A stretch of 64,000 nt of DNA from Sacculina carcini (lineage: Eukaryota > Arthropoda > Thecostraca > Sacculinidae). Shown one piece after another: positions 56,993 through 64,000 of the stretch (position 1 is the stretch's first letter; the number at the start of each line of letters is the position of its first letter). The notes below the pieces were generated by a model, which saw only the letters and a program-made list of their open reading frames with translations, was not told the origin of the DNA and searched no databases. The stretch spans positions 902,001-966,000 of the forward strand of contig OU696594.1 in assembly GCA_916048095.2 (NCBI GenBank), given 5' to 3'. Made by a program: the position numbers and the translations under genes.

Positions 56993-57842
56993 TCCGCTGT
57001 CGATACGTCGCAGTATCCACACACTTGCTGGTACAACGGCAGTGTGTTTGTGTGTTTTTGTGTTTGCGCGTGTGTGTGTTTGTGTGTGTATGTGTGTGCG
57101 TATGTGTGTTTATATGTGTGTGTGCATGAATATTTGGGTGTGTCCGATGATAACCAGATTGATAGCGTACATTGCGATGACTGTACATGAGGTACTGTCA
57201 CAATTATCCACAAGATCGGATTATTGTCCCAGGAATTAGACGTGCACTTATCGTACTAGAATGTGCATGCTGCCTATTTGGTTTTGACTTGCTCAATTCG
57301 TGCAAATAACAATAATCACATCCAGTCACACGTACCCATTCTTGCTGCACATATCGGCAAGAAGGGTCGGCATGCAGGGTCGTATTTTCTGCTAAAACTA
57401 TCGCCGCTCAATGTTTACAGAGTTATTTCAATATTTCCTTCGCTCAACGCAACTTATATTGCTGTTTAATACGTATAAGTACATGCGTGAGATTGGCTGT
57501 GATTATAAACGCTCAAAAAAGTTATAAAGCATGTGTAGGTAATATCTTGATACGTCATTCTCTGTGATCAGCCGTCGTTTGAGACGCACAAAATGTGCAC
57601 ATACTTTCAGGTGTACATGCCTGTGTGTGTACGTGTGTGTGTGTGTCTATGTGTGAGTGTGTGTCTGTGTGAGTGTGTGTCTGTGAGTGTTATGTGTGAG
57701 TTATTTATTGATGGTTGTTATTTACTTAATCACATAATTATTATTGATTGTTATCATTTATTGAGGAACGTGGGCGGAGAGACAGTATGGAGTGTTATCG
57801 GATGATGGTTTATTATTTATTGTTATTTATTCATTATTTTCT
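56993..57842. other. Downstream region with (GT)n microsatellites
   Basis: Likely contains the 3' untranslated region of the fucosyltransferase. GT-rich runs lie at 57043-57125 and 57615-57690. No clear polyadenylation signal close to the stop and no other gene was seen. Confidence 0.5.
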
Positions 57843-57995
57843 TTCCAACTCTCTTTCTAGACTTTTTTCTTTTCGAACTCTCTTTCTCTCTGGATCTTTT
57901 GGGCGCTTCCGGTACATGGGGCCACCTTAGGGTGGAAATAATGCTTGCACTCTTCCCATGCTACTGGATTTGCCTGTAATTAATAATAATAATAA
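57843..57995 (+). mobile_element. LINE-type 3' end, plus orientation
   Basis: Ends in GCCTGTAATTAATAATAATA, i.e. an ATA-repeat tail, after CATGGGGCCACCTTAGGGTG. It is matched in reverse complement by 58845-58992. A repeated segment with a simple 3-bp tail is typical of a truncated non-LTR element. Confidence 0.6.
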
Positions 57996-58844
57996 TTACT
58001 CGAATTGGGCACGGTATTGCGACTCTGTTGGTGTGTACGTATGCATGTGTACAGGCTTTGTATGTATGTATAGTGAATGCAGCCTAGTAATCATGTGACT
58101 GATTGGTATGGACCAACAGCTGAGTGATCTGTAATATTGTCCAAATTGTTGCTTCCAAGGGTGATTCACTGTTCCACTAAGCGGCTGGCTCACTCCTTGA
58201 TCCGCGGCGTGGATAATTAGGCAGATGTGAGCTTAAAAGACATTCCCAATTTGCCTAGTAATTGTAATCTAATAATCTTCGGCTAAAAATAATTTTTTTA
58301 AACAGATTAAATGCAATGTCTGCATAGTGTAGCTCTACCTATCTAAGCTCGTATCTCCAGTTGATCTTTGGTCTTGTATGTGAAACATTTTCTGCAAGTG
58401 ATCAGCTTTCATGTGCTATCCTCATCACTTCTCCATCCGCCATGCGCCCACTTCCACTTTAGGTGTATTTTTCTGAACAAGTCATCACAAACAGTGGTAT
58501 AATTTGTGGTACGTCAAGAAATAAACACAGTATAGATATATTTGCCTTCGCAAAACCTTAGCACAGCTAGGAGTGTACGAACTGAGAGCAACAAGCAGCG
58601 TTAAGTAGGAAGTTTAAGAGTCACGTTTCGGCGTTCTTTTTTGGCCACAATGTGATGTCGTTCGATGATAGAGCCCGTTACGCACATCAGAGTTACTCAC
58701 CTATTTTTGCATTCTATCCTATTTTGAATCGGCCTCAGTTTGCTTTAGTGTGTTCCTCAACTGGATATCGTGCGATACAGAGCTTAGATTCGCTATAGTG
58801 CAAAACTCGGTCACAAAGCGCGCGCAATAGCGTTATACTATTAT
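57996..58844. other. Unassigned spacer between two opposed repeat copies
   Basis: No gene recognised. Confidence 0.5.
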
Positions 58845-58990
58845 TATTATTATAAATTACAGGCAAATCCAGTAGCATGGGAAGAGTGCAAGCACTATTA
58901 CCACCCTAAGGTGGCCCCATGTACCGTAAGCGCCCAAAAGATTCAGAGAGAAAGAGAGTTCGAAAGGAAAATTCTAGAAAGAGAGTTGGA

Positions 58991-58992
<2 letters not shown>
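58845..58992 (-). mobile_element. LINE-type 3' end, minus orientation
   Basis: Reverse complement of 57843-57995 with few differences, with the tail as TTATTATTAT at about 58850. It is followed by an (AT)n tract (58997-59044). Confidence 0.6.

Positions 58993-58996
<4 letters not shown>

Positions 58997-59044
<48 letters not shown>
58997..59044. repeat. (AT)n microsatellite
   Basis: AT dinucleotide tract. Confidence 0.95.
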
Positions 59045-59047
<3 letters not shown>

Positions 59048-59500
59048 GGTGCATATATGGAACGTCTTTTCGTTTACGTTTGATTGTTGTACAAACCAGA
59101 GAAATCGATTGGCGAATGTTTGGACTTATGTCAGCTCGTTTCTGTGCTGTTCTCATTTTTGCTTACGGTATGTATCCGGTGTACAAATATACGTATACAC
59201 GTATGCATGTCTGGCTATATACGCATATGCATTGTTTGTATGTATACATGCAGAAATATACACGTCAAATATACGGCTACATTCCTGTTGGAGGTTTTTA
59301 ATCGCTGGAATGATATACGTGTTGTAGTACGAGAAAGTCCTGTGTACAAGCAGGCAAAAAAATGGAGCGTTTATTGATTTTCGCCATGCACAAGCCATTT
59401 GGCTGCAAAAATTGGCACACAATGGTGCGAGAAGCTTGATGGCATGACATTTGACGCTTCGTTGCGTTCATACAAGTCATTCATTATACATATTAGCGAT
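59045..59500. other. Unassigned sequence
   Basis: No recognisable gene; short frames only. Confidence 0.5.
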
Positions 59501-61000
59501 ATATATATATATATATCTATATATATAAAAGAGATCCTCTGTGTGTGTGTGTGTGTGTGTTTGTCCCACCCTCCTTGGTTAATTTTCTATGAGCTGCTTC
59601 TCGGGCATCACTCGGCGTACCTGCTCAACATTTATACCATCATGTTGGAAATTTTCTTGTCTACACTGTAAGTTAAATTTTTAATTTTAAAAATAAAACC
59701 AAAAAAAGTTATTGCGGTGAAAAGACAAAATGAACCCTAAAAAATGCGAAACGTTTTGTCAATTTTCTGAAGACTACTACTCCTAAACCAACAATGGTAC
59801 AACTATACAAATTAAACCACTGTGTAGAAAATTTTATGTTCTATTCAACGCACTAAAATTTAAACCCAAAAATTGAATATAAAACATGTAAAAGGGAAAA
59901 AAATTCAATCAATATTTAAAATATTTTTTAAACTCCACGCGTCCGATTTTCTATACTTTTTTCTCTATTTCTCAAAAACTAATTATTACACATCTAAATA
60001 AATAATACCACCATGCTGGGAATTTTGTTTTCTACAACACGGTATAATTTTTAATCTTCAAAAGTGTATTGAAAAAAAGTTACGGCGGTGTGAAGTGTAA
60101 ATGACAAAAAGGCAAAAAGGCAAAATTAGCACAAAAAACGTGAATATTTTGGTCAATATTCCGCTATCTATTCCTCATAAACTAGCAATGGTACAGCTAT
60201 AAAAATTATACTATTGTGTAGATAATTTTGTGTGCTACAAGAAAAGTTATAACTTATACCCACAAATGATACAAAAACGTGTAAAATTGGCAAAATTCTC
60301 AAATACATCCAAAATTTCACTTGAACATCGGTTGATTAAAATGAATTCATTTTTCTACCTATTTCTCAAGAAATATTTGTCACACATTACAATAAATTAT
60401 ACCATCGTGCTAGAAATCTTGTTTTCTACAATACGGTATAATTTTTAATTTTCCAAAGTGTATCTGAAGGAAGTTACGGCGGTGTAAATTCAAAATGTCA
60501 TGTTGCCAATTTGACAGCTATTATGCGCACTTGCGATTACACATGAATATACACTGATTAAATTTCACTGAAGTCCAATCACAATTGACGCACTTTCGAT
60601 TACACAGGAAAATTCTACTGTGTAGATAATTTTGTGTTCTACAAGAAAAGTTATAATTTATACCCACAAATGGTACAAAAAACGTGTAAAATTGGCAAAA
60701 TTCTCAAATACATCCAAAATTACACTTGACCACCGGGCGACTAAAATTTATTCATTTTTCTACTATTTCTCAGTAAATATTTGTTACACATAAAAATAAA
60801 TTATACCATCGTGCTAGAAATCTTGTTTTCTACAATACGGTATAATCTGTAATTTTGCAAAGTGTATCTGAAGGACGTTTCGGCGGTGTAAAAGCAAAAG
60901 GACATATTACCAATTTGACAGCTATTATGCGCACTTGCGATTACACAGGAATATACACCGATTAAATTTCACTGAAGCCCAATCACAATTAAACAGAGTT
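59501..61000 (-). repeat. Composite repeat, inverted copy: terminus and satellite units
   Basis: Starts with AT-rich sequence, AAAAGAGATCCTCTGTGTGT, a GT tract and CCCACCCTCCTTGGTTAATT, the reverse complement of the terminus at 31945-32010. The satellite units follow in inverted order; the GTTACGGCGGTGTAAA-type word occurs at about 60080 and 60473 and, diverged, at about 60877. Confidence 0.88.
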
Positions 61001-63565
61001 TACAAGAAAACAAGAATTTACAAATTTATATTTTTCTATTGGATAAGCTTTTTGCTTTTTGATTCATTATATTCTATTTATTGTTCCGCACGACGGGCGG
61101 GTTTAAATACGAGGCAGTTCGAGGGAAAATATTTTCCCACATCTAAAATAAAAACATTCACATTTAGACTTTTCTATTGGTTAAGACTTTTTATGGGTTT
61201 ACTTTTTCTTTTTTAATTTCTAATCATTTTTTATTAATTCAATATTCATTTTACTTTATTTATTGTTCTGCACAAAGGGCGGGTTTTAATGCTAGACGGT
61301 GATGTTGAGTTATAAATATATTTTGAAAACATTATGATAAGAAAATTAGTCATTTTTCATTGTTTTGTGTCAGAGTTCTGAATTATTCAGCACGACGGGC
61401 AGGTTTAAATATGAGGCGGTTTAGGCATACTATTTTGTCAAAATAATATAAAAATATAGAAATTTAGACTTTTTATGGGTATACTCTTTTCTTTATTAAT
61501 TCATATTTATTTTCGCTTATAAATTGAATACAAATTTAATGGTATGGATTGTTCCGCACGACGGGCTGGTTAATATGCTAGAATTTTCATTGTCTGTTAT
61601 GTGTTTGTGTTCTGAATTATTCCGCACGACGGGCAGGTTCAAATATGAGGCGGATTGAGGGATAATATTTTGTCAAATTTAAATTTAAAATATTCACATT
61701 TTTAGTATTTATTGGTGAACGTACACGTTAAATTTTTTCCTTTATTATTTGTATTCAGTTTATTTTATGGATTGAATATGAATTTTACTTTATTAATTGT
61801 TCCGCACGACGAGCGGGTTCAAATCTATATATATATATAAATATAAAAGAAATTATCTGTCTGTCTGTGTGCGTGTATGCTTGAATATGAGGTGACCTAA
61901 CTGCGCGAGCTCAATGGTATTGATCAGGGGCTTCAAAAGTAAACGAAGCGATGGATCATGTTTATGAGATAATAATGTCCCGGGGGCATCAACTGTAGAC
62001 CATAGAACGTTTAATTTCACCGTGTAAAACCAGTTCATATACAAAACTAACGGATTTGATATCAAGGTCCAGAACGGATCGTGTTCGAGTTCTGAATTAT
62101 TCAGCACGACGGGCAGGTTTGAATATGAGGCGGGATGAGGGATAGTATTTTGTCAAAATAACAATAAAAAATAATTAAATTTAGACCTTTCAATTGATTA
62201 GGATTTCTATGGATTTACTTTAATCTATTTTAATTTGCAATATGTTTACTAATTAAATATGAATTTAATTTTTTGAATTGTTCCGCACAACGGGCGGGTT
62301 TAAATGCTAGATTGACGGGCGGGTTATTGGATATTGGCGGGTTATGCCTCATCCGCCTCATCCGACGGAGAAGAAGAGCAAATTAATAAGCAAAATAAAG
62401 CAATATAAAGCAAAATAAGCAAAATAAGCAAAACAAGCAAAATATGCAAAATAAGCAGAATAAACTGAGTGCAAATTAATAAGCAAAAAATTTAACCTGT
62501 ATATACGTTCACCAATAAAAAACTCATAAGATGTAAGATAACTGAAAGATGTGGATATTTTTATTTTTATTTTGACAAAATATGATCCCTCAATCCGCCT
62601 CATATTTGAACCTGCCCGTCGTGTGGAATAATTCAGAACACAAACACGTAACAAACAATGAAGTTCTAGCATGTAAACCCGCCCGTCGTGCGGAACAATT
62701 CATACTATTAAATTTGTATTCAATTCATAACATAAAAGGAATATGAATTAAAAAATAAAAGAGTAAACCCATGAAAAATAATTTTTTTATATTTTTATAT
62801 TATTTTTACAAAATAGTTTGCCATTGTAGTTAGTGTAGTTTTCATTGTTTCGTATCTGTGTAGGAGTGAGTGTCGCATTTAGTATGGCTAACAATGTGTA
62901 TTGTATGTGCTCATATATGTGTTATTCACACTCGCTTCATTTAGTTCACTAGGTGTACGTGTGTGTGTGCAAGTTTTTTTGACACACTAACAAATATATT
63001 TACAAACGCGTAAGACATATTCACAACACTATAGACAATAAAACGTTCAATTTTACCGTATACAATGAATTCTTATACAAAACTAATGGATTTGACTTTA
63101 AGATCCAGAACGGATCGTGTTAGAGTTCTGAATTATTCCGCAAGTCGGGTGGGTTTAAATGAGGCGTATATCTCTTGTATATGTCGAGCTCAATTGTTTC
63201 ATTATATTAAGCTTTAAAATTCAATCAGAAATATGCGAAGTTTATTGACGAAATGTGTTCAAATTTGCGAGTTTGTAGCGAGCGATCTATACGCTATTTT
63301 AAATATTATTTAGTTTATAACCCTGTGATATTCCTCTATGTTTGTGTTCTGAATTATTCCGCACGACGGGCAGGTTCAAATATCAGCCGGATTGAGAGAT
63401 AATATTTTGTCAAATTTAAAACAAAATATTCAGATTTAGTTTTTTATTGGTGAACGTATATACAGGTTAAATTTTTTGCTTTTTATTTTGTATTCAGGTT
63501 ATTTTATGGATTGAATATGAATTTGACTTTATGAATTGCCCAGCACGACGGGCGGGTTATTGGAT
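61001..63565. repeat. Composite repeat, mostly inverted cluster of GC-rich cores
   Basis: CCGCACGACGGGCGGG or variants (minus-strand cores) at about 61086, 61267, 61393, 61555, 61625, 61802, 62105, 62283, 63359 and 63541. Two plus-strand copies lie at about 62605 and 62678, so the cluster has been rearranged. The second ending (GAAATTATCTGTCTGTCTGT, 61848) and the CAGAACGGATCGTGTT segment (62072, 63107) are also present inverted. No gene. Confidence 0.85.
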
Positions 63566-63680
63566 ATTGTAACCTGTACGGCACAATACCTCGGAGCTCC
63601 AGCAACAACGATGTGGGCTTCTGGAAGTCGTAACAAACTTTCTACATCAGCACAAGGATGGAGATTAAATATTCACCTTG

Positions 63681-64000
63681 ATGGATGTGGACGATGTTGT
63701 AGTGCTCATTGATTTGGCCATTTCAAATGATGTGATTGTCCAAGGTGAGATGCACTATGCACAAGTACAGGGCCTTTCAATGGGCGATTCTATGGCACCG
63801 CAGCTGGACATTATTTATGCCGACTACATGGACCGCCAAATAATTGAAAAATTACCATGGCCACTGGAGTATAAGCGGTACATTGACGATATTTTCATTG
63901 CGTGGTACGATGACGTAAACATTGATGATATGATGCGGATTGTTAACTCAATCAACTCGTACATCCAATTTACCATCGAAACGCCAAAGGACGGCAGCTT
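63681..64000 (+). CDS. Penelope-like reverse transcriptase, partial at the window edge
   Basis: An open frame runs off the window. It contains AQVQGLSMGDSMAPQLD, the block before the active site, then YADYMDRQIIEKL and YKRYIDDIFIAW, in which YIDD is the catalytic motif of Penelope-type reverse transcriptases. The N-terminal part upstream of 63681 is not in frame or was truncated; repeat sequence ends at about 63565. Whether the copy is intact depends on sequence beyond the window, where a GIY-YIG domain would be expected. Confidence 0.8.
   Translation, partial: MDVDDVVVLIDLAISNDVIVQGEMHYAQVQGLSMGDSMAPQLDIIYADYMDRQIIEKLPWPLEYKRYIDDIFIAWYDDVNIDDMMRIVNSINSYIQFTIETPKDGS

Overview
The window is nuclear DNA of an animal, most likely an invertebrate. 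Evidence: a host gene split by a GT-AG intron, no bacterial gene organisation, very AT-rich non-coding sequence with long (AT)n and (GT)n microsatellites, and a diverse mobile-element load (non-LTR and LTR retrotransposons, Penelope-like elements, piggyBac, Tigger/pogo and hAT-type DNA transposons). The species cannot be named from the sequence. The only convincing host gene is a core alpha-1,3-fucosyltransferase-like gene: a large coding exon (45298-46451), a 10.2-kb intron and a last exon (56659-56992).

Layout. 1-14917: an imperfect inverted repeat whose arms are 1-2078 and 9309-14917, reaching the left window edge. The spacer holds a Penelope-like relic and an apparently intact CR1/L2-type LINE (3.49-7.89 kb). 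The right arm is split by a second apparently intact LINE (10.34-14.74 kb) that the left arm lacks. 15.4-18.5 kb: first copy of a composite repeat built from a GC-rich core motif, a unique-looking middle and satellite-like units. 18.5-24.9 kb: degraded DNA transposons, including an internally deleted piggyBac element. 24.9-36.7 kb: a dense block of the same composite repeat, with a tandem duplication of about 5 kb. 36.7-42.1 kb: a Penelope-like relic, a Tigger element of 3.46 kb with perfect TA target duplications and an internal 177-bp satellite, and about 790 bp of (TTTTTG)n. 42.7-44.9 kb: two non-autonomous hAT-like elements, each with a perfect 8-bp target duplication.

45.3-57.0 kb: the fucosyltransferase gene. 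Its intron contains a broken Ty3/gypsy LTR retrotransposon on the minus strand (48002-53011, with a truncated LINE nested in it) and a piggyBac element with perfect 15-bp terminal repeats (53178-55549). 57.8-59.0 kb: two opposed copies of one LINE-type 3' end. 59.5-63.6 kb: the composite repeat again, mostly inverted. 63.68 kb to the edge: a Penelope-like reverse transcriptase running off the window.

Apart from the fucosyltransferase, the genes here are those of mobile elements. The two LINEs look undamaged. The Tigger, both piggyBacs, the gypsy element and most Penelope copies carry stops, frameshifts or deletions. The most novel material is the composite repeat family, the inverted-repeat region, the hammerhead-like cores in the Penelope relics, and the triple palindromes inside both piggyBac elements.
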